Below, one piece after another: positions 33,056-45,300 of a DNA stretch of 64,000 nt; positions within the stretch are counted from its first letter, which is position 1, and each line of letters starts with the position of its first letter. The notes beneath the pieces are model-generated. The model had not been told where the DNA came from. It saw only the letters and a program-made list of their open reading frames with translations, and searched no databases. Where the stretch lies: contig JAVXUO010002044.1 in the NCBI GenBank assembly GCA_033065855.1, forward strand, positions 62,001 to 126,000. The letters run 5' to 3'. The stretch is from Escallonia rubra. Taxonomy: Eukaryota; Streptophyta; Magnoliopsida; Escalloniales; Escalloniaceae. The position numbers and the translations under genes are program-made.

Positions 33056-34320
33056 TAAATCTTTCTACCCAACACCAATGCAACCATGTGATTGCAACAT
33101 CTTCTAGCACGCAAAGAACCTATGCACACAATCCCCCCTCACCGCTTTGTTACGGAACACCCCCCGCCCTTTGACCATTCCCCACAAACTACTTATCACC
33201 CCGTTACTCATACGCCTGACAAATAACCCATGCATACTCCTGAACTGAAAAATGGCTTTGCAAAACTTAACACCAACCTAAATTGATGCAGGGGGCCATC
33301 TACCCATACTCAGCACTACAGAAACCCCAACCATCCACCCCGCTTCACCCTTTTACTCCGCAACCTTGATCCTTTCATTAGCTACAGTTTGGAAGTAATC
33401 AAATCTGAACCCATTCTCATCAATCTCATTACAACACTCATGCAAGAACCCTCTCCTCCCTACACCAACTATCCACCAACACCCAGTGGAGGCATGAGGT
33501 TTTATGCACCTACTTTCGATGAAGCGTTCTCGACTACTCCGGCCCCATGGAAATTGGTTTAACAGCAGCACAGATCAATGAAGACCGTGCCCTTCAACAG
33601 GGTTCAAGCCTGCACGATCTATTCATGGACATGGATACAGGTTCGAGCTCGACCACCTCTTCTACCTCAACAACATCCTCTCTCTAAAGGCATCTAGAAG
33701 ACGACATCAATCCAACAGGTCGTATTAAAAAGCTCAAAATTATCAGACCTGCTCGCCGAACAAACACACCACCACATCCAGATAGTGAACGCAGATGACT
33801 TATGGTCAATGATGATGCCTATTGTGTATGATATTTGTACCATTGGTGCAACTTTCCAATTTTGTCAACTCTGTAGTGGTGATACATATAAGCTGAAGGA
33901 AGCCAACTCTTTCGTCAGATGGCCAATACTTCAGCCGAAGACTTTGAATCAGGAGTGGAGCTCCAGATGACCTATGGACCCTTCCACACCATTTTGTTTA
34001 GGCATCATCAGTCATATATATAATTTTTTTAATCATATCTGCATCGACTATACATTTTGCATAACAACAAAATGGGCTTTTGGATACTGAACAAGACAAT
34101 ACAACACCACCTCCAGCACCATCTGAGTCGCTACAAACACAACAGATGACCCAAACATACTATTCAAAGCCATTCAAAATCCTTAACGATAGTTTCATGC
34201 CGCTTTTTCATATCTTTGCATTATGCAAATCTTGTACTATTGCTTCCACTTTGTACATATTTGGTGTGCACAATATTTCTTATTGATATAAATGCAGTTC
34301 TCTTTAAAAAAAATATTTTA
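33056..34320 (+). pseudogene. LINE ORF1 tail fused to ORF2 C-terminus
   Basis: Pro/Thr-rich sequence with phrases such as DINPTGRIKKLKIIRPARR (near 33700), resembling the basic end of LINE ORF1. At about 33785 it passes into a 60-codon frame homologous to the last part of the ORF2 RNase H-like domain (IVYDICTIGATFQFC, YKLKEANSFV). Everything between is deleted. Several stops. The 3' end is an A tail. Confidence 0.6.
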
Positions 34321-35100
34321 ATAAAATCTAAACTTCTGTCACAATTATATCTTTGTTTACAGAGGTAATCTAAAAAAAAAAAAATTGCCAAAAGATAATA
34401 CTAAGTGATAATGCAAAAGATAAATAAGAAAGTTTCTTTTCTCTCTCGGTGTCATAATCAAAGTTCTAGTAAAATCTAACTTCTATTGCACTTACATCGT
34501 TCATTACATGGATAATCTCATATTTTCTTGGTTTTCTTCAAAAGATAATGTCAACTGATAAAGAGATAAGACAAAAAAAATTTCTTTCTTGTGTGTGCAC
34601 ATATCTTTTAATGAATTGACGCCTAGCAGCTTTCAACAAATTTTTTTTCCCCTTGTGTGCACACATATATATATTTTTAAACAAATGGGTTTACATGAAA
34701 CCTCGTAGCACTTCCTTAGATTGGTTTAGAATCTACTCGTCTACACATATTTTCCAAGTCCACCTCCTTTTTTCCAACATCGTGTCTGAGGATGATATCG
34801 GACTGACTATAAGGAACAAATGTCACTGAAATGAGATGATGGATAAGTGGTATTGCACTTAAAAAGCTCAAAGGCAACAGTAGTACCCTTCAGCTCAACA
34901 AACATCAAGCCAGACACCAAAAAATTAGCCAATCAGATTTACAGCAAATTACTAGTTTAACCCAACAAAATTGTACTTTTGACAGAGTTCCCAATAGTCC
35001 AGGACATAAACTTTGCCACTACCACAGTCTATCTATCTTGACTAAATAATAGATGCACGATTAGCTTTGCTCTGAAAGAGATTCAACAGGCAATCTAGCC
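34321..35100. other. Spacer, nothing recognised
   Basis: AT-rich sequence with several A runs. No coding frame and no terminal repeats seen. Confidence 0.4.
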
Positions 35101-35387
35101 CAAGTCAACGACCGGAATTTGCCCAGAAATGATCGGCCTGTAAAAGTTCATCTTTCCATCTTCAAATGACAGCAGGAACGTATTCCCTACTTGCAACATT
35201 TTTCCAGGTATCACTAGAGCAGCTGCTCGAAAGAGAGACAACTAATGGATTCTGGCCTGAGATCCACTGGAAACACAAATTCTTCCAAGTCAGATGCACC
35301 CCATCTTGTTAACTTGTATGTATCTAGGAATTGGACAGTCAAGCAGACAAAAGAGGCCCAAGGGGGCTGTTGGTTGACGAGGTCTAA

Positions 35388-35627
35388 TCAATACCCATGC
35401 ATATGATCGCCAGTGGAGTTATAAAAGGTCCACGTATACTCGTCATTTTCAGCAGGGAAATTCCAGGAGGCCAGTTCCACTGGGAGCTTTTGCCTCTCAT
35501 GGCCGACTGCATCACAAAGTGGTCTTTCACCAAATTTGCGCATGAGAGGACCCAAGGGCTGCCAATCGTCACCCCAAAGGAAGATAGATTCACCATTTTT
35601 TAACCAGAAATTAATCACCGGGCTCAA
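35388..35627 (-). pseudogene. LINE ORF2 fragment (region before zf-RVT)
   Basis: The minus-strand frame reads FWLKNGESIFLWGDDWQPLG followed by LMRKFGERPLCDAVG. This is a typical plant L1 segment between reverse transcriptase and zf-RVT (the ...GNGKSIFLWHDNWHPLGPL... consensus block). It has no flanking RT in frame. It is a short, isolated remnant in the 3' flank of the mTERF gene. Confidence 0.7.
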
Positions 35628-35639
35628 GAGATATCTAAG

Positions 35640-37052
35640 CTTCGAAATATTTCATCATGACGGGTACAGTTTCAACCAGCCATTTTGTTATACAAGACAA
35701 CAGAAGAATAAGGCTGCATTTATTGCTCAATTACAAGGAAGATTGAAAAGATCTATACTCAAATTACCTATTAACAGTTTTTTATCAATGAAGAATAAGA
35801 TGGACAGTTGAACCACCACAACTATACTGAACAGGGGAGGCCTCTTCTCTAATTGGGGAGCAACTAGATGAAGGCACAAACAATTACTTTCTAAAAATGA
35901 TAGCTAACGAGCCCAAAATGTCACGATAGCAAACAAACATATAAGCAAATAAGGGGAGGGAGCGAGGGAGGGAGGGAGGGAGAGTGTGTAACATGGATAT
36001 AGTGATTCAGCCGAAGCAATGGAACTTGGACAAAAAACTCGTGATAATGCAAAAGCGCCAGGGAAGAGTGTGAAACCAAGAGAAGATATGAAAAGGAAAT
36101 AGGGCAAAAGCAAACTAACCAATCAATCAGCAAGCAAAATCACATGGGATGACGACAGCAGCAACAGAAATATGATGAAAAGAAATTAGACAAATGCAGA
36201 CTCGCCACTTCGTCACCGAGCAAAAGACTGTGTTGCAATAACCAGCATGGAATTCTTGGCAGAAGATTACACAGACAAATCCATTTGAGCCTTGACCAAT
36301 CAAAAATCCAGAAAAAAGTACCAACGTTGCTTTGGCAGCTCCAAAATTTGTTTAATACTCCAAGCAACCTTTTAACTTAGAGTTGCTTTGTAATTCCATC
36401 ACATGGGCTTACGTTCCATATGAGAAAAAACTTTGCATTAAGCATAAAATCCAAGAAAGGGACAGTTCAACTTGCTAACCCCTGCACCAATAAGATGAAG
36501 AACCACATCCACCTACAAGTAACTAATTCTTCATAAGAGAAAGATCAAATGCAATAATAATATGGAAAGTGGACCCATCTTACTAGGAACCAATAGTGAG
36601 TCAAAAGAATAGAACACAAAATCAAACTGCTTCAACAGCAATCCTTTAGAACGAATGACTATCTTCAGAAAACATTCGTCATAAGAGAGCTAAGAGCGCT
36701 TTTACAGCGGTTAGATATTCCAGAGGTACAGGTTTTGTAACTGTATATGATATGCTATAGTCGCCCTCTACACTTCTTTCCTGAACCAGAATGCAACACA
36801 TTCATGAAGAGTAAACAGTAATGTAGGACATTTTTAATATGTTCAATAAGTTTTCAGGCAAAAAGTTCAATGTTGATTTTACCATCATGTAAACAAATAT
36901 ATACACAGCAGATACCTTTTCAGCAACTTCACTTTCATGCCCCGTAGAAAGGACAATACAGAAACACAACATAGAGAAACATATTAGAAACTGACAACTT
37001 TTGGCAACATCATACTATAAAATTAATAGGTCAATGTAAACAGAGAAATTTT
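35640..37052. other. 3' flank of the mTERF gene
   Basis: Likely contains the mTERF 3' UTR next to 37052. A purine-rich GGGAGGGAGGGAGGGA stretch lies at about 35955-35982. No other gene recognised. Confidence 0.45.
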
Positions 37053-38561
37053 CTAAAGAGAAACAGTGCGCCTGTAGAGAATTTCATCATCACTCTCATC
37101 TTCCACATCAGATGCAATCTGACTCCCGGGTAGGTCCAACTTCCCACCCATGAGAAATGACGGACCTGCGCTCTCTGTCTCAATAAAATCAGCTCGCAGT
37201 CTCTCTTCAAATCTCTGGTCACTACAGTTCAGGAACCAGGCCAACGATGACCTAATCCCCTTGCTTTGTAATCTATGGTACCGTGGTTTGATCCTTGATT
37301 CCAAACTATAAGTAAAGTATTCAGGGAATTCCACAAGCTCTTTCACGGGTCTGCCCATTTCATTCTTGAAAAAGTAAAAACTGTTTTTCATGAGACCAAC
37401 TTGCACAGCAATTATTTGCGGGCATCTCACAACCATATTTGCCACATCACCGGCTGGGATACCCCGTCCAAGAAGAAATTCAATAGATTTCATAATAACA
37501 TTCTGGTTCAGGCTAACAATCTGCGGCATCCTCTCAATTACACGAGCAAACCCTTCAGGATCAATCTTGAGCTTTAAATTGAAAAAGTACTGCTGGGAAG
37601 ACAACTTAGCTTTCAGAGGAAGTCCAAGAATTTGCGGATACTGTGCGATAATCGAAGCAAGCTCTTCCCTCCTAACCCCAAAACTAACCAAACAATCCAC
37701 ATTCGGTTTCACCATCTCTTCAACATCATAGCCAAGTACATACGCCCGCTTCTCAAACATCCTCGCTAGAACCTTCTTTGGAAAACCCAAAGAAACCAGG
37801 AAATCCACAAGTGGCTTAATCATCGTCCCAACCCGCATCCCTAGAAAATACGGATACTGCGTCACCATAGGTCCAATATCCCTAGGACTAACTCCTATGC
37901 TAACCAAATATGCCACTGAAGTACTCATCGTCCCTTCACATTTAAACCCTAAAAGCTCCGGATACTTCATCAAAACATACCCAAGGTCCTGCTTCTCGAC
38001 ATCAAGCCCACGTAAAAACCTAACCACCGGAACAAGCTCGACAACCACACTCGAATGAAGCACCTGCGGGTAATTCTTAATAAACTCTCCCATCTTCGCC
38101 CTTTGTATCCCAATCTTTTCCAAATAACCCAATACTGGAATCATATTCTTACGCACGCTACACCCTAGCATTAACGGATACTCATTAATATCGTCGATCG
38201 TTAGCCCTAGTTTTTGCAAAAACTCGACACGCTCACGCATCACTTCTACTGTAGAGGGTAATTCTAGGTTTTCTAGCTCATCAGGGATAATGCCTACAGT
38301 TTTCAAGTAATCACAGATTATGACACGTGAGACTAGCTTCTCTTTACGGCCTTGGACTACGCCCCATGTGACAGACGGCATTTCGTACTCCGGAAATTTG
38401 GCGGGTTGGGCTGAAAAGGGTCGAAATGTTGATACCCTAATATGGGGGTTTTGGGAGGGTTTAAGGATTCTGGGTGGTTCAAGGAAGAATTGGCGTGAGA
38501 CGCGAAATGGGTTTTTGAGCAGGGTTTTGAAAGGGGGTTTTCTTCTTAGGAATGTGGTCAT
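37053..38561 (-). CDS. mTERF family protein, mTERF4 / BSM / RUGOSA2 type
   Basis: A 502-residue intronless ORF. The N-terminal 50 residues are rich in Arg, Lys, Ser, Pro and Phe with few acids (MTTFLRRKPPFKTLLKNPFR), fitting an organelle transit peptide. From about residue 110 to 430 there are tandem mTERF helical repeats, each with a Leu/Pro phrase such as YPLMLGCSV, YPQVLHSSV, YPELLGFK, YPYFLGMRV, YPQILGLP, CPQIIAV. The C-terminal tail holds GPSFLMGGKLDLPGS and an acidic end. This tail and the overall layout are those of the At4g02990 group. There the Arabidopsis gene is needed for plastid and mitochondrial gene expression, and the maize member promotes group II intron splicing in chloroplasts. 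Assignment is by recognition and is strong at the family level, good at the subgroup level. No defects seen. It starts at the first ATG. Confidence 0.93.
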   Translation of the reverse strand: MTTFLRRKPPFKTLLKNPFRVSRQFFLEPPRILKPSQNPHIRVSTFRPFSAQPAKFPEYEMPSVTWGVVQGRKEKLVSRVIICDYLKTVGIIPDELENLELPSTVEVMRERVEFLQKLGLTIDDINEYPLMLGCSVRKNMIPVLGYLEKIGIQRAKMGEFIKNYPQVLHSSVVVELVPVVRFLRGLDVEKQDLGYVLMKYPELLGFKCEGTMSTSVAYLVSIGVSPRDIGPMVTQYPYFLGMRVGTMIKPLVDFLVSLGFPKKVLARMFEKRAYVLGYDVEEMVKPNVDCLVSFGVRREELASIIAQYPQILGLPLKAKLSSQQYFFNLKLKIDPEGFARVIERMPQIVSLNQNVIMKSIEFLLGRGIPAGDVANMVVRCPQIIAVQVGLMKNSFYFFKNEMGRPVKELVEFPEYFTYSLESRIKPRYHRLQSKGIRSSLAWFLNCSDQRFEERLRADFIETESAGPSFLMGGKLDLPGSQIASDVEDESDDEILYRRTVSL

Positions 38562-39779
38562 ATTGGTTTTTGAGAGTGGGATTCAATTGAAATGTGAACT
38601 TGTGGGTCTATGTATGAATGGAAGTTGCATCAAATTAACTGTGTGCCATAAAGATTGGTGATAGTTGGATTGAAGCAAATAAATGTACTACTGGGTTACC
38701 TGGTTTTGCAGCTAGTAAAGCTTACGGCCATGGCGTTGCACAGTGGAATGTGTGAGTTGGGGTAATGGAGAAAGGAGAGAGAAAGGGACAACGGGAGACC
38801 CGATTCAATTTGGATTTGCGTGGGTGGATTTGTGGGTTCATGGGTCGTGGGCCTTGTAGTTATGGCTTTTGTGCTCCCGAGTCTGAACCGAAGAGTTTAT
38901 CAATGCCCCAACTGTGAGGGGCCTTACAAATGCCTTCTTTTAGGATGTTACACATAGGAGACTTACAGCCTTACAAATCCCAACTCTTACATCCCAATAT
39001 TTTCCTAAAATTGGCATCTTCATCGTTGTTCATTTGGGTCTAGTTTCCAATAGTTCGGTGATAAATTTGTTTTAGTCTCTTGTACTTTTTTCGTTTTTTT
39101 ATTTTGGTCTCTGTACTTCAAAATACTTTTAAACAATCTTTTTACTATGTGCCGTCATCAAATATATCTCTTTACTAGCTTTTTCCGTCCAAAGTGACCA
39201 TGTTACAGGCACGTAGTCTTTTTTTAGATGGTATTTCTATCAAGCCATCCTTTTAATCTGTTTTGAAGGGAGAAATTGACACATTTGGGCGGGAGAAATG
39301 GGCGCTTCTGTCAAGCATATAAGACACATTTGTGTCTTATATGCTTACCCGCTTGTGCAAATGAAGGGTAAGAGGGAATTGAGGAGAGGAAGAAGGAAAT
39401 GGTGAAATGATGTGTCATTGTAAGATACACTATAAACAATTCAGAGATGTTGATCCTGAGCAGAAGCAATGCCATCTAGGCAATGCGCAGAAAGTGTACA
39501 CATGCAATGCATGATGTACAATAACTAGACCTTCTCATTAAGCTATTGTTCCTGCATAATTACGCAAGTTCAAACCCCTTATAAGCCTTAGTGATGTCAA
39601 AAGTAAAACTTTGTGTTTAATCTCAAACTAAGATTTGGGCCTTTCTCAAGTCGTACTATGTCTTTGTATTTATAAGGGGTTATGGCGGTAATTTTTCCCA
39701 ATATAACCTCATGCCGGTCTACTATCGCATAAACTCCGGTGTCGAGTTCCTTTTATAATGGGTTCCTATAAATGAATTC
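38562..39779. other. Upstream region of the mTERF gene
   Basis: Contains the promoter near 38562-38900, then AT-rich spacer with a perfect hairpin at 39313-39346. No coding frame. No TATA box could be chosen with confidence. Confidence 0.45.
39313..39346. repeat. Perfect 16-bp inverted repeat with 2-base loop
   Basis: AAGCATATAAGACACA, then TT, then its exact complement. No run of T follows that would make it a terminator, and no element ends were found around it. Confidence 0.85.
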
Positions 39780-40491
39780 ATCCTTGTTTTCGAGCAGTTC
39801 TGAGGCCCTGCCACTCAGCTCAAATAGATCTTGAAACTGCATTGCTTCAAACTTAATCCTCTTATCAAAATAAAGACCGTTCAATGCGAGTTTTATAAAT
39901 TCATACTCAGGTAGATTGACTTTGACTACGTGCTTGGCCTGTTTGAACCGATCTATGAGTTTGCTACAGGTTTCTAGCTTGTTCAGCTAAATCTGTGGTG
40001 GAGACTTCTAGGGCTATTCTATAAAAATTAGAATGGAATAGATTTCCATCTAGGTCTAAGAATAGATAGAATTCGGTGGTAGGCCAATATACTAGGTGAA
40101 GGCAGAATTAGGGAGGGAGGTTGGAAAATCTTAACTTGAAAATATCAACTTCAGCCGGGTCACCAAACTGCATTGTAAATAGGCCGATATGTCCGACAGT
40201 AGATTGCCTAGTTTCACCATTAAAGGTGGAAAAATCAAGGACTCTATAACCTCTTGGGAAATGAGAGTTCATATCGATTAACCATCATTTACGTATTCGA
40301 AAGGGAATAAGTGCATCGATATTAAGTCTTAGAGTAACATTGCTTTGGCTTGTGCTGCCCCCCGAAGGCCTCAGGATGTATATAATGATACTTTCCCCCT
40401 TGGGGTCTCCAACATGGGTCATTTCCTTGTCTAAATTGGTGAGATTGTGCAATAACCAAGGCAACTTAGTTGGCATGCATTTCTTTGTCAT
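39780..40491 (-). pseudogene. Retrotransposon gag fragment (Ty3/gypsy-like)
   Basis: Minus-strand reading from about 40280 gives FPRGYRVLDFSTFNGETRQS then TVGHIGLFTMQFGD, then LRFSNLPP, FHSNFYRIALEVSTTDLAEQ, and after a frame change LIDRFKQAKHVVKVNLPEYE and FQDLFELSGRASELLE. This is the plant retrotransposon gag domain order (YPRGYK-like start, LP-rich middle, DRFK...NLPE, DLFQLS.R). It has stops and at least two frame changes. No protease or RT follows nearby. Confidence 0.75.
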
Positions 40492-40499
40492 GGTAGAAC

Positions 40500-42310
40500 C
40501 TTAGTCTAGGAAACTTCCGTAGGCACGAAACATTAAGTAATTCTGGGTTAACGTTCCCTTGTAAGTAAGTATAAACTTAGTTTGCTTTCCAGTGGCCGCT
40601 TACCCCTAGGTTCAGCCTAGTTCACACATGTTGTGGTAAAGGACTCTGTTATTGGTGTTATGTCTCTTTGAGTTTTTAATCCTGTTTAGAAGATCTCGAA
40701 ATATGGTTGCACTTTCAGACATACTCTTTTATATGGTCTCAAACACGTTCATCATTTTTTGGACATGTTCATCGCTCAGAACCTCCTTTCCGGAGACACT
40801 CTTCCCTTAATCCCCAAAAGGATTCAACTAATCTTCCCATGCTTGTTCTACGCTCACATGGCCTTCTGAGTCAGAGGTGCTGGCCATATGAAGGATTGAG
40901 GTATTGGGAATTACAAAGTTTTCATGAAGATTTTTCTTAGTAACAACCATGTTTCTTAGGAAAAATAGCACAAATATGTCTCGCTGGGCGTGCCTAAAAG
41001 TGTTTGCTTTGTAAACGCTCTGGCACATGCCCATGGGAGGTTTATAGATATTATAATGCGCGGGCAGATAAAGGACGTAAGCTTTTTCTAAGTACGCATA
41101 TGAGTTCATTCTTCCCTTACTTTCTTATTTGCAACAAGTAGTGTGTCATCGGTTAGTTTATTGGCCAGCCGACTTAATGATGGCCGCTCATGAGATCGCA
41201 TGAGACCTACTATAGGTCCTTAATGCACCACGTGTAAACACAATTCCTAAAAAAACTAACGGTCTGAAATCTTCTCAAAAGGATCTATGAGAATTTGAAA
41301 ATCTCCTCAGAGTTCTTTTAACTTACAGCTTCAGTACATATTCAGTGCTATTAAGTTATCGCTATTCATACCTAATTTATTCCTACTCCTAATCAAACCA
41401 AGTATATAAATACATTTGAGCATAGGCAGTTTATTTTCATTGTGTTCATAATGCATGATGAAACTCTTACAAACTGATAACACTTTGATCATACAAAATC
41501 TTTAATACGAAGATTGGATACGCTTTGTTGATCGTTTAAGTGAGTTAAACAGTTGCTTTGATGTACATAAGATAAATATGTCTACTTATGGTAAACAAAG
41601 GTGTGCTAACCTAAACTATGAGCTAGTTTGTGTTTGGTGTTGAGAGGATTAGTTGATACAATATTTATGGCTTTTATATTTGGGTTAGAAATCATTCAGG
41701 CTCAGGTTGATCCAATTTGAAGCTACCACGGGTTTCAGCGTGCCTGTTTTACCCTTTTGCTCATTTCAAGCGCCCTTCATTTGATATGACCTTGCCACTT
41801 ATTAAGACTTGATAGGGCCTTGTGTTCCCTTATTGTGTAAGTATTTATCTGGCCTTTGCACTTTTATTACAATTCTTCCCATGATGACTTGCTGCACATA
41901 TAAAATTTCATGCCCCGTGTATACAATCCATGTGTCTTTCTTTTGGTTTAAACTATCCACGTGTCATTTAGCCATATTGTTGTCCTTGATTTGACAGTTT
42001 GATAAACAAATACCAACTTGCTCTCGAACGAGTCATCCTTGAGGGAAGATTTGTCCTGAAGCCGATCCTTAACTAACATGGCATATTATTGCCCTAGGGC
42101 AAATCAGCTTGCTTAGGCCGAGTCATGTGTATTTCTACTTGGTACACACACACTGCTAATATAAATGATCACTATAATTAAGCAATGAAGGTAAAACATG
42201 AAGGCAATGTTTATTGCTAAACAAAAAAGATGAGCAAATACGTCCCTTCCGCCTCTTTGAAAGAGAGACCAATTTCCGAGAATAAACAAGAACATGTGTC
42301 GTTAAACTAC
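40500..42310. other. Spacer downstream of the P450 gene
   Basis: Probably more decayed retrotransposon next to the gag fragment (to about 41110), then AT-rich spacer and the 3' UTR of the P450 gene near 42310. No gene recognised. Confidence 0.4.
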
Positions 42311-45300
42311 TCATTGAGAAGAGACTCTTCTTATTCTTCCCAAGCAGTTGTCTTTAGGCCTCGAATGGGGCAAGTACAACGACGGGCATCCAGGATTTTT
42401 CCGTTCAAGCCTACAAAACGAGAAATGAGGATTTGTGGTAAATATCCGTCTTCAGTAACCAAACATGCTCAAATTCTGATGCAGATCATTCTTTGCCACA
42501 AATGAAATACAGGCAGAAATATGAATGCAGCCACAAGCTATCAGTGACTATGCCTTAAATTGTTGCATGCCATGAATTGCACGTTATACCCTATGAAATT
42601 GCGGAATTTGACTATGACGATACGTATACATGTTATGATGATGCACGTCATAACAACACTAGCTTGTCAGAAAAAAGCTTGCAAGCTATGTAACTTACTC
42701 GTAGTTTAGTAGAAAATAGTGAAGGAAAATAGCAATTTCTAGCTTGGCAAGGTCATTCCCGGGGCACATTCTGCTTCCTGCTCCAAAAGGAAGGTAAGTT
42801 CCTGCTTTGGGTGTATGACCCTGCAGACAATCCTTAACAAAATTAGCTTCATAGAATATCTGATCATAACAACAGTTTTCACTGTTGGATAGATTGGGTG
42901 GAAGAAAGACCAAAAGGGAAATGGTTCTCCTGAACTTACATCCCATCGAGACGGATTAAACTCCTTCGGCTCGTGATAAATTTCAGGATCCAAGTGAATA
43001 CTCCTAAACCAGACCAAAATCTTCCATCCCTTGGGAATTATATAACCTGTAACACATTATATTCACTTTGTTATCCACCAAGTGGTACTTCATTTTTTAT
43101 ACCATGCTTTAGCACTTAATTCGAGCAGAAGACACCAGAACATATAACGAAAGATGCATCGTTAGTCATCTTAAAGAAAGTCTTTAAACTGAGTGGCAAG
43201 CAAGATCTTGTTGTCTGTTTATACGAAAGAAAGCACTTGCTTCATAAGCGCGGTCCAAGTTGAACAAATACTGCTGGAAAATAAATAGCAAGAACAATCA
43301 TCACTCACCACTTAAATTGACATCTGCTTTAGCCTCTCGGAACACCACAAATGAGAATGTTATCAAACGAAGTGTTTCATCTATCACCTTTAAAGTTCCA
43401 ACAGAAAAGAGCTATTTTAGTACCCTCGGAATGTAAATGAACTCACTGTTATAGAGTAGCCTTGAACTTCAAAATGGTCATCACGTACCTTGGAGAGATA
43501 CCCCATCTGCCTTACTTCTTTAAGCGAAAGCCCCTTCTGTGTAGGTGGCCTGTTCTTCACGATTTCCTCTTGCTCTGCCTAGATTTTACTCACCATAAGC
43601 CCAGGAATATTATTTCTCTTATTTTACAAAAACCACTAAACAACTTCTAATTACCAAGGCAGTCCTAACATCTAATGGCCTGTTAGAAAACCCTTCGTTT
43701 ATCATATATATATATATCCTTTCATGTTTCTCCGAATCAGTTTGCCATGTCATTTGAGTTTGTTTACCACAGACTTGTTTTATGTTCTATCCAAGGAAAA
43801 AGTTTAGCTATCTCTGAATTTTTTTTTTTTGTTGTTATTAGGATGAGTGCTGCCCTGGTAGAAGGAATGAAGATGGAATTCGGAGACAAAAACCAAGAAG
43901 GTGAAAAACTTAACATTGAACACGAATATCACTAACTAATTGATATCAGAATGACTATTGTATTATCTAAACGATTGAGCATGATCGAAAATCTATAAAC
44001 AAACCTCTCATTTTGTTTGCACGATTACATAGTAACATGCATACAGTAACATATGTTAAGATGGACTATAGTTAGCTAAATCAAACTGAGCTACTTGACT
44101 CAACAAACGTCAAGGCATGAATGGTTATGCAAAATCTGGGTGAAGCTTAAAGTTCACACCTTTGCAATTCGGAAGAATTCAGGGTGCTTCTGTAGGAGGA
44201 GTGTAGCCCACATTGTGATGTGACCTGAGGACTCGTGACCAGCATTAAGGTACATCACAAGTAGATCAATGATTTCCTCGTCGTTTAGTCTTCTACCATT
44301 CTCATCTTCCACATCTAGAAGAGCATCCATCATATCTTTCTTAGATGTTGGTGGATTGTTTATTCTTCTCTCCCTACGCTCATCCACAATAGATTGGAAA
44401 ATCGACACGAGCTTCTTTCGTGCCTGAAATTCAAAAACATGGTACCATGTCTATTGATCAGCCAATAGCAATACTCTTGACAATTTTGGAACCCGTCTCA
44501 GCAGGAAATTGCCTGAGATATGTCTTTGCCATAAAATTAGACCTGCTCATCTTTCTTGTACTCCCCCAGGAAAGAAACCACTTCCTAAATATAGTTAACA
44601 AGGCCGTGCCAGCTATCATACTTGTTATATTGACCAAAAAACTGTCATTTGTTATACTCTCTTATAGGGACACAGTTTTCTGAAGATTGTTTCCACTAGT
44701 TAAACTTTATGAACATGCAAAAATGTTGCAAGAGAGAAGAAAATGCTAACCTTGAGTGCTTTATAGTAAGCAAATCCAGGGATATTGATTGCCATGGCTC
44801 TAACGCCATAATTAAGGGTAGTGTATTCCCTCTCCAGTGCCTCCATGGCTTGCTCACTCTCTGAGCTCAAGAAAATGTACATGATTATCCTGAACGTTAG
44901 CTTTCTAAGCTCTGTAAGAAATTCAATCTGCCCCATGCCAGACCATTTATCCAAGGCAGAGATCACAATATCTTCGATATATTGCATGTACATTGACAAT
45001 GCCTCGTGACCATTGACCGGTGCAGCCGTTAGGCGGCGTAGCCGCTTGTGTTCTTCATAAGAAATACCGATAAACGATTTCCTCCCTATAAGTTTCATGG
45101 TAGAACTTGGCCAGCCGGGCTTGAACATTTCATCATCTGCTAATACTTTCCTGCCTGCTTCTGGCACGGTAATGATGATACTTGGATTACCAAACATGAA
45201 GGCTTTATAAATTCCTGCACGTCCATATCTGCATTCACGAGTGAAGTACCATCAGGAACAAGGTTTTTCTCCGAACTTTTTCTTATGGTAAATAATGCCC

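Larger units (their letters stand above)
26965..34320 (+). mobile_element. Internally deleted LINE copy, interrupted by the 5.8 kb MULE
   Basis: The left part (to 27210) and the right part (from 33056) are joined by the MULE target duplication. The right part reads first as Pro/Ser/Thr-rich ORF1 C-terminal sequence (33060-33780). It then jumps directly to the extreme C-terminus of ORF2 at about 33790 (IVYDICTIGATFQFC..., matching IIYDTCYIIAGLHYC in the LINE ending at 15443). It ends ATGCAGTTCTCTTTA plus poly-A (34292-34315), almost the same 3' end as the LINE at 15649. Endonuclease and reverse transcriptase are missing. The left boundary is uncertain. Confidence 0.6.

Noticed and set aside
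40285-40491. Short ORF as an independent gene
   Set aside because: It reads into the gag remnant on the same strand and is best seen as part of that decayed retrotransposon.
42695-42702. Premature stop in the P450 gene after LLNYE
   Set aside because: The TAA lies inside a perfect donor GA|GTAAGT, and the missing C-terminus is found in phase at 42311-42410.
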